A program made the position numbers and the translations under genes. The notes under the pieces are model-generated. The model was not told the origin of the DNA and searched no databases. It saw only the letters and a list, made by a program, of their open reading frames with translations. Shown here piece by piece: positions 56,171 to 64,000 of a stretch of DNA of 64,000 bases (its first letter is position 1; each line of letters opens with the position of its first letter). Origin of the DNA: Dehalococcoidia bacterium (lineage in GTDB: Bacteria > Chloroflexota > Dehalococcoidia > UBA2979); contig WHSU01000002.1 in NCBI GenBank assembly GCA_009379925.1, positions 1 to 64,000 of the forward strand. The letters are read 5' to 3'.

Positions 56171-58171
56171 GTGAACGTTCTTGCCACGCTGGGCGCTTCC
56201 GCCGTGCTCACCGCATTTGCGGCATCGCTGTTCGCCGTGGGTGCGTCCGTCTACGGTCACCGCGCGGGCCGTCCGGCGGCGTTGCTCGCGGGACGGCGCG
56301 CGCTCCTCGCCACGGCGCTCCTCGCCACTTTCGCGATCGGCACGCTGGCGTACGCGCTGCTCGTCAACGACTTCTCGGTCGCCCACGTCGCCTCCGTCTC
56401 CTCGCGCGACATGGAGCCGCAGATGAAGTGGGCGGCCCTCTACAGCGGGCAGCCGGGTTCCCTGCTCTTCTGGACGTGGTCGATGTCGCTGTTCATGGCG
56501 GCGTTCGTGGCGGTCACGGTGCCGAAGATCCCATGGGGCGGCGCTCACGCCGTCGCCACCTGCGGTGTCGTGCTCGCCTCGTTCCTGTTCGCGCTCGCCT
56601 TCCTCGCCTCCCCGTTCGACGTGAGCCCGGTCACTCCGGACGACGGCATCGGCCTCAACCCGCTGCTGGTGGACCCGGGGATGCTGGTGCACCCGCCATT
56701 CCTGCTCACGGGGCTCGTCAGCACCTCGATCCCCTTCGTCCTCGGCGCCGCGGCGCTGATGGCGGGCAAGGTGGACGGGGCGTGGATCCGGCATGCGCGG
56801 TCGTGGGCGCTGCTGTCGTTCCTGGTGCTGGGCGTGGGCAACCTCCTGGGCGCATGGTGGGCCTACACCGTGCTCGGGTGGGGCGGGTACTGGGGCTGGG
56901 ACCCCGTCGAGAACTCCGCGATCCTCCCGCTCTTCCCGATGACGGCCTTCCTCCACGCCCTGCTGGTCCAGGAACGCCGCGGCATGCTCAAGCTGTGGAA
57001 CCTGGTGCTCGTGCTCGCCGCCTTCGCCCTTGCCGTCTTCGGCACCTTCAACGTGCGCAGCGGCCTGGTCGCCTCCGTCCACTCGTTCGCGCAGTCCGAG
57101 GTGGGCCCATACTTCCTCGTCCTGCTCGGTCTGGTGATCGCCGCATCGGTGGGCCTGCTGGCCTGGCGCAGCCCGATCCTGCGGGCGGACGCCGACCTCG
57201 ACTCGCTCGCATCGAGGGAGAGCGGGCTGATCGTGAACAGCTACATCCTGGTGGCGATCACGCTGGTCGTGCTGGGCGGGACGCTGTTCCCGGTCTTCTC
57301 CGAGCTCTTCCAGGATGTCCGCATCACCGTCGGACCGCCGTTCTTCAATCAGGTCGTCGGCCCGCTGCTGATCGCGCTGCTCGCCACGCTCGCGGTGGGC
57401 ACCGTCCTGCCCTGGCGGCAGGCCGCCACCTCGACGCTCGTGCGGCGCCTCCGAGGGCCGGCGGTGCTGCTGCTGGCGACGTGGGTGCTGTTCGCCGCGC
57501 TGGGCATGCGGGACCCGTTCGCGCTGGCGACCGTGGGACTGGCCGCGGTCATCGGCTTCGTGACGCTTCGAGAGTTCGCGATCGGCGCCCGAGGGCTGCG
57601 ACGGGCGACCGGCGCGGGCTGGCCGGCGGCCACGGCGCGGCTCTTCTCGCGCGACCAACGCCGCTACGGCGGCTACCTGGTCCACGTGGGTGTTGCGGTG
57701 ATCGCCGTCGCGGTCGTCGTGTCCACGGTCTACCAGGAGACGGCGCGCGTCTCGCTGGCGCCCGGTGAGTCGGTCGAGGCGGGCGGCTACACGTTCACCT
57801 ATGAGCGGCTCCTTCAACGCTCCCCCGGCGTCAACGGCATCGAGACCGAGGTGCTGGCCGAGGTGACCGTGACGCGGGACGGCCGGCAGGTGGGCACGCT
57901 GGAGCCCGGGCGTCGCTTCTTCGAGAATTTCCCCTCGCAGCCCACGGGCATCGTCGCGTTGGACGGCAGCCTGACGCGGGACCTCTACCTGTTCATCCAG
58001 GGCTGGGACAGCAACGAGGTCGTGGAGCTGCAGGTGTTCATCAACCCGCTGATCGCATGGCTCTGGATAGGCGGCGCCATCTTCGTGGTGGGTGGCATCG
58101 TCGCGTTCTGGCCGCAGGCGCAGCCGGCGCGGGTGACCGCGGAGGCGCCCGAGGGGGCGCAGCGCGCATGA
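56171..58171 (+). CDS. ccmF: Heme lyase CcmF
   Basis: A 666-residue integral membrane protein with about 14 helices. The tryptophan-rich heme-handling loop GWGGYWGWDPVENSAILP is the WWD signature. Conserved flanking segments are MEPQMKWAALYSGQPGSLLFW and GTLFPVFSELFQDVRITVG. With CcmH and CcmI it ligates heme to apocytochrome c outside the membrane. GTG or ATG 56171 follows the intergenic region after ccmE (105 bases, no gene). Its stop overlaps the ccmH start by four bases. Confidence 0.95.
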   Translation: MNVLATLGASAVLTAFAASLFAVGASVYGHRAGRPAALLAGRRALLATALLATFAIGTLAYALLVNDFSVAHVASVSSRDMEPQMKWAALYSGQPGSLLFWTWSMSLFMAAFVAVTVPKIPWGGAHAVATCGVVLASFLFALAFLASPFDVSPVTPDDGIGLNPLLVDPGMLVHPPFLLTGLVSTSIPFVLGAAALMAGKVDGAWIRHARSWALLSFLVLGVGNLLGAWWAYTVLGWGGYWGWDPVENSAILPLFPMTAFLHALLVQERRGMLKLWNLVLVLAAFALAVFGTFNVRSGLVASVHSFAQSEVGPYFLVLLGLVIAASVGLLAWRSPILRADADLDSLASRESGLIVNSYILVAITLVVLGGTLFPVFSELFQDVRITVGPPFFNQVVGPLLIALLATLAVGTVLPWRQAATSTLVRRLRGPAVLLLATWVLFAALGMRDPFALATVGLAAVIGFVTLREFAIGARGLRRATGAGWPAATARLFSRDQRRYGGYLVHVGVAVIAVAVVVSTVYQETARVSLAPGESVEAGGYTFTYERLLQRSPGVNGIETEVLAEVTVTRDGRQVGTLEPGRRFFENFPSQPTGIVALDGSLTRDLYLFIQGWDSNEVVELQVFINPLIAWLWIGGAIFVVGGIVAFWPQAQPARVTAEAPEGAQRA

Positions 58172-58689
58172 CCGCCACGCGTACCCGCGGGGTGGTCGTG
58201 GTGGGCGTCGCGGGCACGATCGCGCTGGCCGTGCTCGTCGTCGCCGTGCTCGGCTCTCGAGGCGAGCGAGTTCCGACCGACGCGAGCCAGGAGCAGCAGG
58301 CGCTCGCCATCGAGCGCCAGTTGCTCTGCCCGCAGTGCACGAACAAGCGCCTCGATGTCTGCGAACTGGCGATCTGCAACGACATGAAGCGCGTCATCCG
58401 TGAGCGCCTGGCGGCCGGCGCGCTACCGGACGAGATCATCTTCGCCTTCAGCAACACATACGGCCCGCGAGTGCTCGCCGAGTTGCCGCGGGAAGGGTTC
58501 AACCTGGCGCTCTTCGGCTGGGTCGGCGGTTCGATCGTCGCCGTCGGCCTGCTCGGCGGGTGGTTCCTCTACCGGCTGCGCCGCCCATCACGCCTCGACG
58601 ACGGCCGCGCATCGGTGGACGGGGACGATGCCTGGATAGACGAGCAGCTGGCGCGTCACGAGCGCGCGGCCGGAGGGCCCGAGGGGTGA
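58168..58689 (+). CDS. ccmH: Cytochrome c maturation protein CcmH
   Basis: A 173-residue CcmH/CycL-type thiol protein. One membrane helix at each end flanks a periplasmic domain with the redox pair in RQLLCPQCTNKRLDVCELAIC; the family motif is LRCxxCQ, and two further Cys are present here. FAFSNTYGPRVLAELPREGFN and the C-terminal helix are typical. It reduces or holds the apocytochrome cysteines for heme ligation. ATG 58168 overlaps the ccmF stop, and its own stop overlaps the next start. Confidence 0.9.
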   Translation: MTATRTRGVVVVGVAGTIALAVLVVAVLGSRGERVPTDASQEQQALAIERQLLCPQCTNKRLDVCELAICNDMKRVIRERLAAGALPDEIIFAFSNTYGPRVLAELPREGFNLALFGWVGGSIVAVGLLGGWFLYRLRRPSRLDDGRASVDGDDAWIDEQLARHERAAGGPEG

Positions 58690-58961
58690 CCGAATTCGCG
58701 GTGCTGCTGCTCTTCGTCGCGGCCGTGGCTGCCTTCGTGCTGTGGCCAACGCCGCCGGCCGAGGCGGGACCAACGGTCGACGACCTGCGGGTCGAGCACG
58801 ACCAGTTGCTCGACGAGTTGCGTGAACTGGACGAAGACGCGGCGGCCGGTCGCATCTCACCGGACGACCGCCGCGACGGCCGGCGCGCCCTCGGCGGCCG
58901 CTTGCGCACGGTCACCGAGGCGCTCCGCGAGCGCGGCGAGACGGCGGGCCAGCGCGGATGA
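58686..58961 (+). CDS. Short CcmI-like protein
   Basis: A 91-residue protein at the position of ccmI. One N-terminal helix (FAVLLLFVAAVAAFVLWPT) is followed by a charged helical region (VDDLRVEHDQLLDELRELDEDAAAGRISPDDRRDGRRALG) that resembles the N-terminal segment of CcmI, without the TPR part that binds apocytochrome. GTG 58686 overlaps the ccmH stop. It may tether CcmF and CcmH. Confidence 0.75.
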   Translation: MTEFAVLLLFVAAVAAFVLWPTPPAEAGPTVDDLRVEHDQLLDELRELDEDAAAGRISPDDRRDGRRALGGRLRTVTEALRERGETAGQRG

Positions 58962-59007
58962 CCGGCGCACTCGACCGTGCGCCGGGGATCGGGTCTGATC
59001 GGGAGAC

Positions 59008-60039
59008 GTGACCGCGCGATTCGTCCAGTCCCCCCTCGCGGCGTTCGCCGCTGCCCTCGTGGTCTTGTTCTCGACCCCCTCCGTGGCCGTGGCGGGCGAT
59101 GGCAACGGGGGCCGCATCTCCGGCATCGTGGAGATGGGCACCGCCGGTGCGACACTCCAGGAGACGATGGTGACGCTGCTGGCGGTCGACGAGAGCGGGG
59201 CGTCGAGCACCGGTGAACAGACGACGACCGACGGGGAGTTCGCCTTCGACGCCGAGCCGGACCCGGCGCGCCGATACCTCGTCCGGGTCCGCTACCAGAA
59301 CATCGAGTACCTCTCGCAGCCAATCACCCTGACACCGGAGGCGCCGGAGGCCACGCGGGACCTGGTGGTGTACGAGACCACGAGGGAGGCGCCCGACCTC
59401 AGCATCGAGAGCTCCGTCGTGACCGCTGTCGGCCTCGACCGGGCGCAGGCAGAACTGACCTTGATCCGGCAGGACACCGTGCGGAACCCGAGCGACCGCG
59501 TGTACATCGGCAGTGAGGACGGCGTCACGCTGCGGACGCCGGCGCCGGACGGCGTGCTGGAGGCCGGCCCGCTGAACGAGCTGGAGAAGGCCCGCCTGGA
59601 GGGCCAGGTGGTGGCGAACGAGACACCGCTGCGTCCGGGCCTCACGGCCGTCAGCAGCGCCTATCGCGTCGGCTACGATCGGGCGGACGACCGCTACGTG
59701 CTGCGCGTCACGGCGCCGCTGCCCACTGACCGCCTGGTCGCGCGGATCCCACAGTCGTTCGTCCGTGCCGTCGAACCCCTGGAGGGCGCGGAACCGGCCG
59801 CCGACGAGGAACTCGAGGGCGAACGGCTCACCGTCGTGGAGCGCGGCGGTGTGCGCGAAGGGGAGGCGTTGCTGGTGGAATGGCGGGGCCTGGCAGGCAG
59901 CGTGGCGACGAATCCGCTGACGGAGCCGCTGGGCGCGGCCATCGGCGCCGCGGTCGCGCTCGCGCTCCTGCTCGGCGCCGGTGGCGCGGCCGCGTGGTGG
60001 CGCTCGCGTCCAGACCGCCAGGCCGGTGTGGACGCGTGA
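59008..60039 (+). CDS. Secreted TTR-like domain protein within the ccm operon
   Basis: A 343-residue exported protein. A signal peptide (AAFAAALVVLFSTPSVAVAG) is followed by a transthyretin or carboxypeptidase-regulatory-like beta domain (GGRISGIVEMGTAGATLQETMVTL, TTDGEFAFDAEPD), a second beta-rich domain of about 150 residues, and a C-terminal membrane helix (AAIGAAVALALLLGAGGAAAWW) with a basic end. It is thus anchored with its body outside. GTG 59008 starts 46 bases after the CcmI-like gene, and the stop overlaps ccmA as TGATG. It is not a known ccm component; its position suggests a role in oxidase or cytochrome assembly. Function unknown. Confidence 0.82.
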   Translation: MTARFVQSPLAAFAAALVVLFSTPSVAVAGDGNGGRISGIVEMGTAGATLQETMVTLLAVDESGASSTGEQTTTDGEFAFDAEPDPARRYLVRVRYQNIEYLSQPITLTPEAPEATRDLVVYETTREAPDLSIESSVVTAVGLDRAQAELTLIRQDTVRNPSDRVYIGSEDGVTLRTPAPDGVLEAGPLNELEKARLEGQVVANETPLRPGLTAVSSAYRVGYDRADDRYVLRVTAPLPTDRLVARIPQSFVRAVEPLEGAEPAADEELEGERLTVVERGGVREGEALLVEWRGLAGSVATNPLTEPLGAAIGAAVALALLLGAGGAAAWWRSRPDRQAGVDA

Positions 60040-60737
60040 TGAGCGGCGAGACGTGGATGCTCGAGACACGCGGTCTGACGAAGCGGTTCGGCGGGCTCGC
60101 GGTCGTCGACGGCGTGTCGATCCGCCTGCCGGCGGGCTCCAGGACGGCCCTCACCGGCGCGAACGGCGCCGGCAAGAGCACGCTGCTCGCGATGCTCTCC
60201 ACGCTGATGGCGCCCACCGAGGGCGGGGCGTTCATCGACGGACACTCCCTCGCCACGCGTCCGGCGGCGCAGCGACGCCGCCTGGGCGTGTTGGCGCACG
60301 CGCCGATGCTGTACGAAGAGTTCACGCCCGAGGAGAACCTGCGCTTCTTCGCCGACCTCTACGGCGTGCCGGACGCCGCACCGCGCATCGAGGAGTTGCT
60401 GCGCATCGTGGGGTTGTGGACGCGACGCCACGAACGTACGGAGGTGTTCTCGCGCGGCTATCACCAGCGGCTGGCTCTGGCGCGGGTGCTGGTGCATGCG
60501 CCGGTGCTGCTGCTGCTCGACGAGCCGGAGACGGGCCTCGATGTGGAGGGCATGGCCCTGCTCGACGACCTGCTGTTGACGGCGCCCGGCGTCACGGTGC
60601 TCGCCGCCACGCATCGGCTCGACCGCATCGGACAGTGGTCGGACGGCGGCGTCCACCTCGAGCGGGGGCGCGTGGTGGAAGACACGACCGCGGGCGGTGC
60701 GGGCGCCGCCATCGCCCAGGCAGGGGCGAAGCGATGA
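60039..60737 (+). CDS. ccmA: Heme exporter ATPase CcmA
   Basis: A 232-residue ATPase of the CcmAB heme-release complex. Walker A is TGANGAGKSTLLAM, the signature region reads VFSRGYHQRLALARVL (a degenerate LSGGQ), Walker B is LLLLDEPETGLD, and the H-loop is ATHRL. ATG 60039 overlaps the preceding stop by one base (TGATG), and its stop overlaps ccmB. It hydrolyses ATP to release holo-CcmE from CcmC. Confidence 0.94.
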   Translation: MSGETWMLETRGLTKRFGGLAVVDGVSIRLPAGSRTALTGANGAGKSTLLAMLSTLMAPTEGGAFIDGHSLATRPAAQRRRLGVLAHAPMLYEEFTPEENLRFFADLYGVPDAAPRIEELLRIVGLWTRRHERTEVFSRGYHQRLALARVLVHAPVLLLLDEPETGLDVEGMALLDDLLLTAPGVTVLAATHRLDRIGQWSDGGVHLERGRVVEDTTAGGAGAAIAQAGAKR

Positions 60738-61390
60738 GCGAGACGATGGCGGTGTTCCGCAAGGACCTGCGGCTGGCGTGGCGCGACCGCTCGGCGTGGC
60801 TCTCCGCCGCCGCGTTCGCGGCGATCACCGTGCTCACCTACTCGTTCGCGTTCGACCTCGCGACGCAGGACGTGCGGCCGCTGCTGCCGGGCGTGCTGTG
60901 GACCACGTTCCTCTTCGCCGGGATCCTGGCGAACGGCCAGTCGTTCCAGCGGGAGGCGGAACAGGGCACGCTCGACGCCATGCTGCTCTCGCCGGTGTCG
61001 CCCACCGCGATCTACGTCGGGAAGGTGCTGACGAACGTGGTGGGGCTGCTGACGGTCGAAGTTGCCGTACTGCTGCTGGCGACTATCCTGTTTGGCACCA
61101 CCCTCCTCACCCTGGAGCTGTCGCTCATCGTGTTCGTCGGGACCATCGGTTATGTCTCGCTGACGACGCTGCTGGCCACGCTCGGCAGCCGCGCGAGGGC
61201 GCGCGCCGTGCTGTTGCCGGTGCTCGCGCTGCCGTTGCTGGTGCCGATGCTGATCGCCGCCGTCCGTGCGACGGGCGCGAGCCTGGGCGACCCGGTGGGC
61301 ACCGCGCCATGGATGCTGCTGCTGGTCGTCTTCGCGATGTGGACGTCCATCGGGGGCGCGCTGCTGTTCCCCATGGTGACCGAGCGATGA
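60734..61390 (+). CDS. ccmB: Heme exporter membrane subunit CcmB
   Basis: A 218-residue membrane protein with six helices. The start MSETMAVFRKDLRLAWRDRS, the segment LFAGILANGQSFQREAEQGTLDAMLLSPVSP and the C-terminal helices match CcmB. It is the membrane partner of CcmA. ATG 60734 overlaps ccmA by four bases, and its stop overlaps ccmC likewise. Confidence 0.95.
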   Translation: MSETMAVFRKDLRLAWRDRSAWLSAAAFAAITVLTYSFAFDLATQDVRPLLPGVLWTTFLFAGILANGQSFQREAEQGTLDAMLLSPVSPTAIYVGKVLTNVVGLLTVEVAVLLLATILFGTTLLTLELSLIVFVGTIGYVSLTTLLATLGSRARARAVLLPVLALPLLVPMLIAAVRATGASLGDPVGTAPWMLLLVVFAMWTSIGGALLFPMVTER

Positions 61391-62121
61391 CGGCGGGCCT
61401 CGCCTCACTGGCGGCACGCGCCTACGGCCTGCGCTGGCGGGTGCTCCCTCCGCTGACCGGCGTCGCCATGCTCGCGATGCTCATCGGCGCCGTGCTCGCC
61501 GCCCCTCGCGAGGTGATCGAGGGCGAGGTGCAGCGGCTGATGTACATCCACGTGCCGTCCGCCACCATCGGGATGTACGGCTCGATCGGGGTCGTGTTCG
61601 TCGCCTCCGCGATGGTGCTCTGGAAGCGCGACATGCGATGGGACGCGGTCGCCCGCGGGGCCGCGACGGTGGGCGTCCTGTTCACGGCGCTGACGCTGCT
61701 CACCGGCGCGATCTGGGGCCGGCCGGTCTGGGGCGTCTACTGGGCGTGGGACGCGCGGCTCACCTCGACGCTGGTGCTGTTCCTGATCTACTGCGGCTAC
61801 CTGCTGATCCGGCAGATCGCCGACCCGCACGACGAACAGACCGCGCGCTACGCGGCGGTGTTCGCCATGATCGGCGCGCTGGACATCCCGCTGATCAATA
61901 TGTCCGTCCGCTGGTGGAACACGCTGCACCCGCAGCCGATCGTGGTGCGCCCGCTCGGCGACGAGGCGCTACCCACGGAGATGCTCATCGTGCTGCTTGT
62001 GGGCACGGTCGCGATCTCGCTGCTCGTCGCGTGGCTGATCGTCCTGCGCACCGAGACCGAACTGGCGGCCCAGCGGATCCATGGCCTGCGGGCCGGAGTC
62101 GACCGGCGGGAGGCGTCCTGA
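61387..62121 (+). CDS. ccmC: Heme delivery protein CcmC
   Basis: A 244-residue membrane protein with six helices. The tryptophan-rich WWD-type loop GRPVWGVYWAWDARLTST and the flanking histidines in RLMYIHVPSATIGMYG and WWNTLHPQPIVVR mark CcmC, which loads heme on CcmE. ATG 61387 overlaps the ccmB stop, and its stop overlaps ccmD. Confidence 0.96.
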   Translation: MTAGLASLAARAYGLRWRVLPPLTGVAMLAMLIGAVLAAPREVIEGEVQRLMYIHVPSATIGMYGSIGVVFVASAMVLWKRDMRWDAVARGAATVGVLFTALTLLTGAIWGRPVWGVYWAWDARLTSTLVLFLIYCGYLLIRQIADPHDEQTARYAAVFAMIGALDIPLINMSVRWWNTLHPQPIVVRPLGDEALPTEMLIVLLVGTVAISLLVAWLIVLRTETELAAQRIHGLRAGVDRREAS

Positions 62122-62354
62122 TGGATTACCTGGAGTTCATGTTCGCGGGGTTCGCCGTCTTCTGGGCCGGTCTCTTCGTCTACTTGCTGATGCTCCAGAT
62201 GCGCATCCGCTCCCTCCAGCAGGAGGTCGAGCGCCTCGAGGAACGGCTCGCGGAGCAAGAGGCCGGCGACCGCCGGACGACCGAGGCGCGGCCCGTGGCC
62301 GGCGGACGGCCGGCGGCGCCGGCCACGCGACAGTCCCCCGCTCCACGCACGTAA
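62121..62354 (+). CDS. ccmD: CcmD-like small membrane protein
   Basis: A 77-residue protein at the ccmD position. One membrane helix (FMFAGFAVFWAGLFVYLLML) is followed by a coiled coil (IRSLQQEVERLEERLAEQEA) and a Pro/Arg-rich tail. CcmD stabilises CcmC-CcmE in the membrane. ATG 62121 shares its first base with the ccmC stop. It is the last gene of the ccm run; ctaA has its own promoter-like element. Confidence 0.8.
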   Translation: MDYLEFMFAGFAVFWAGLFVYLLMLQMRIRSLQQEVERLEERLAEQEAGDRRTTEARPVAGGRPAAPATRQSPAPRT

Positions 62355-62393
62355 AGCCCGGATATCGGAGCGGCGCGTAACCGCGAGGATGCG

Positions 62394-62399
62394 TACGAT
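62394..62399 (+). promoter_or_regulatory. -10-like element before ctaA
   Basis: TACGAT, 48 bases before ATG 62448; the same hexamer in GCGTACGATC context precedes the epimerase gene at 31955. Confidence 0.35.
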
Positions 62400-62447
62400 C
62401 AGCCCGGACCGGCGCACCTTCGCCGTCCACCCTGGCGGGGAAGACGA

Positions 62448-63404
62448 ATGAGTCGCTACCAGGCACTGACGCTGACGACCGCGATCGCGACACTCGTGCT
62501 GATCGCCATAGGCTCAACCGTCCGCACCACGGGTTCCGGCCTCGGCTGCCCCGACTGGCCGCTCTGTCACGGTGGCCTGCTCCCACCGCTCGAGCGCACC
62601 GCGATCATCGAGTACAGCCATCGCACGGTCGCCGCCCTCGTGGGTGTGCTCATCGTCGCGACGACAGTCGTCACACTCCGCGTGCGGCGCCACGACCCGA
62701 CGCAGCGCGCGCTCGCCGTGGCGGCGCTCCCCCTGCTCGCGCTCCAGGCCTACCTCGGCAAGGTCACCGTCGAGCGTGAACTGCCCGCCGAGGTGGTCAC
62801 GTTCCACCTGACGATGGCGTTGGTGCTCTTCGCGGTGCTCGCGCTGATCGCGGCGTTTGCCTTTCAGGGCGAGCGCCGCACGCGCATCGATACGCCGGAG
62901 CGGCGGCACTTCACCCGCGTCGCGCTGATCGCCGCCGTCGTGACGGCCGGCATCGTGGTGATCGGGTCGTACGGTGTGGGCTCGGACGCGGGCTACGCTT
63001 GCTCGGGGTGGCCGAACTGCCCCGAGGCGCCGGTCCCGTTCCTGGATGGCGAGCGGCTGCAACACATCCACTGGCTCCACCGCATCACCGTGGTGCTGGG
63101 CGCGGCCGCCGTCGCGTGGGTCTGCTTCGAGGTCTCGACGATGCGCCACGCCGGAGTCGCACTGAAGCGCGGGGCGTTGGCGCTGGTGGTGCTCTACGGG
63201 CTGCAGATCCTCAGCGGCGCCCTGAACATCTGGAGCGACTTCGCGGAGGCCGCCCGAGTGCTGCACCTGGTGCTGGGCAGCGGCACCTGGGCGGTGCTCA
63301 TCGTGCTGGCGTTCGCCGGGGGCTACCAGCCGGCACGGGACGCCGAGGCGGACGCGAGCCGCGCACCGTTGGGGACGGGGGAGCCTCGTGGCGCGCGCGC
63401 ATAG
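62448..63404 (+). CDS. ctaA: Heme A synthase CtaA
   Basis: A 318-residue membrane enzyme oxidising the C8 methyl of heme O to give heme A for the oxidase. Eight helices form two four-helix halves, each with heme-ligand histidines: IEYSHRTVAALVG and EVVTFHLTMALVLF in the first, LQHIHWLHRITVVLG and VLHLVLGSGTW in the second. The extracytoplasmic cysteine pairs are GLGCPDWPLCHGG and ACSGWPNCPEAP. ATG 62448 follows GGCGGGGAAG. It overlaps the ctaB start by 17 bases. Confidence 0.95.
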   Translation: MSRYQALTLTTAIATLVLIAIGSTVRTTGSGLGCPDWPLCHGGLLPPLERTAIIEYSHRTVAALVGVLIVATTVVTLRVRRHDPTQRALAVAALPLLALQAYLGKVTVERELPAEVVTFHLTMALVLFAVLALIAAFAFQGERRTRIDTPERRHFTRVALIAAVVTAGIVVIGSYGVGSDAGYACSGWPNCPEAPVPFLDGERLQHIHWLHRITVVLGAAAVAWVCFEVSTMRHAGVALKRGALALVVLYGLQILSGALNIWSDFAEAARVLHLVLGSGTWAVLIVLAFAGGYQPARDAEADASRAPLGTGEPRGARA

Positions 63405-64000
63405 CGAGGCGAAGGTCGCCCCCGCCTCGATGGCGGGGCCGCGCCGCTGGACCGGCGTCGCGCGCGACTACTTCATCCTCACCAAGCCCACGATCATCCT
63501 GCTGCTCCTGATCACCACGGTCCCCGCCATGGTGCTCGCCGAGCGCGGCTGGCCGGACGGCTGGCTCGTCGTGGCGACGCTGATCGGCGGGATCCTGGCC
63601 GCCGGCGGCGCCGGCGCCGTGAACATGTACCTGGATCGAGACATCGACGCGATCATGCGGCGGACGCGCTCGCGGCCCGTGCCGGCGGGGCGCGTCGAGG
63701 CGCGTCACGCGCTGACCTTCGGCTGCACGATGGGGCTGTCGTCCGGCGTCTGGCTCTATCTCACCGTGAACGCGCTGTCGGCGGCATTGGCACTCGCGGC
63801 GTTTCTCTTCTACACGACGATCTACACGGCCTACCTCAAGCGCACCACGGTGCACAACACCGTCATCGGAGGCGCCGCCGGCGCGGCCCCGCCGCTCATC
63901 GGCTGGACCGCCGTCACCGGCGAGCTGGGCCTGGAGGGCGTGCTGCTGTTCCTGCTCGTGTTCTACTGGCAGCCGCCCCACTTCTGGGCGCTCGCGCTGG
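63388..64000 (+). CDS. ctaB: Protoheme IX farnesyltransferase CtaB (cut by window end)
   Basis: The first 204 residues of heme O synthase, which adds farnesyl to heme b. The prenyl-diphosphate-binding motif NMYLDRDIDAIM (N-x-x-x-D-x-x-x-D) is near residue 83; RTRSRPVPAGRV, YTAYLKRTTVHNTVIGGAAGAAPPLIGW and PPHFWALAL follow. Start GTG 63388 with GGGGGAG before it, inside the end of ctaA; ATG 63430 is an alternative. Paired with ctaA it supplies heme A for the oxidase encoded at 50.8-54.9 kb. Confidence 0.95.
   Translation, partial: MARAHSEAKVAPASMAGPRRWTGVARDYFILTKPTIILLLLITTVPAMVLAERGWPDGWLVVATLIGGILAAGGAGAVNMYLDRDIDAIMRRTRSRPVPAGRVEARHALTFGCTMGLSSGVWLYLTVNALSAALALAAFLFYTTIYTAYLKRTTVHNTVIGGAAGAAPPLIGWTAVTGELGLEGVLLFLLVFYWQPPHFWALAL

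Noticed and set aside
55661-57817. 718-codon reverse frame over ccmE and ccmF
   Set aside because: Low-complexity His/Arg/Asp/Gln translation typical of antisense frames.

Overview
The window is very GC-rich bacterial DNA. Coding density is high, GTG and TTG starts are frequent, and no rRNA, phage, insertion sequence or CRISPR array is visible. The gene set includes an aa3/caa3-type cytochrome oxidase with heme A synthesis, System I cytochrome c maturation, Ku/LigD end joining, a lone dipeptide-type binding lipoprotein, PQQ and GMC dehydrogenases, and many C-terminal acyl-CoA and metal-dependent hydrolase families. It fits an aerobic, heterotrophic member of the Chloroflexota (Dehalococcoidia/SAR202-like) best. 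The taxon is an inference from gene content; no marker gene proves it.

The most important result is that two genes appear to be selenoprotein genes, which ordinary gene calling breaks at UGA. (1) At 11597-13027 (-), a B12-binding-type radical SAM protein ends in Cys-UGA-Ala-Glu-Pro and then continues 15 more codons to a real stop. This matches the CUAEP tail of a known radical SAM family, and a 7-bp hairpin with an AGUUG loop lies 19 nt after the UGA. (2) At 33857-34567 (-), a DsbA/FrnE-like oxidoreductase has UGA exactly where the first cysteine of its CPWC active site belongs (U-P-W-C). It has a strong ribosome binding site upstream and an 8-bp hairpin with a GUA loop 21 nt after the UGA. 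Each supports the other: the organism very probably decodes selenocysteine, although no sel genes lie in the window.

Layout. 1-6.3 kb: tail of a hypothetical gene, carboxylesterase plus SDR, small membrane and soluble proteins, two secreted proteins, tRNA-Val. 6.4-13.7 kb: lipoprotein, RecQ with zinc ribbon and two HRDC domains, IscA/HesB-like protein, ATP-grasp enzyme, then the reverse-strand nfuA-like/CUAEP radical SAM pair. 14-19.7 kb: Tat-exported binding lipoprotein behind an unusual TACGTAC operator array, DoxX, a PHP domain fused to a hot-dog dehydratase half with the other half next to it, and a Phd/VapC module. 19.7-31.7 kb: alcohol dehydrogenase, RNase D-like protein, glyoxalase-like protein, DrrAB-type ABC exporter, D-aminoacylase-like amidohydrolase, lone Lrp ligand-binding domain, GMC oxidoreductase, PQQ-type sugar dehydrogenase, PAS protein, carbonic anhydrase, tRNA-CAU.

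32-38.5 kb is a rearranged stretch. A SRPBCC gene is cut after about 20 codons next to a lower-GC rhomboid-like gene. Then come the UPWC selenoprotein, small genes, a four-unit 22-bp tandem repeat, and an enoyl-CoA hydratase/serine hydrolase pair. A degraded second hydrolase copy follows, with a HIT gene inside it, bounded by 55-bp direct repeats. 38.5-49.6 kb: Ku and LigD, excalibur protein, folP, DUF2520 protein, XRE regulator, a DegT/ColD-like protein with His in place of the PLP lysine, ROK-like protein, NadE.

49.7-64 kb is a respiratory block. ctaG and the reverse oxidase operon (II-I-III-IV) face a long forward operon: resA-ccmE-ccmF-ccmH-ccmI-like, an unusual anchored TTR-like protein, then ccmA-ccmB-ccmC-ccmD, followed by ctaA and the start of ctaB. 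Nearly all the ccm junctions overlap as ATGA or TGATG, implying coupled translation. Together these genes supply heme A, c-type heme attachment and copper/oxidase assembly for a subunit II that itself carries a fused cytochrome c.
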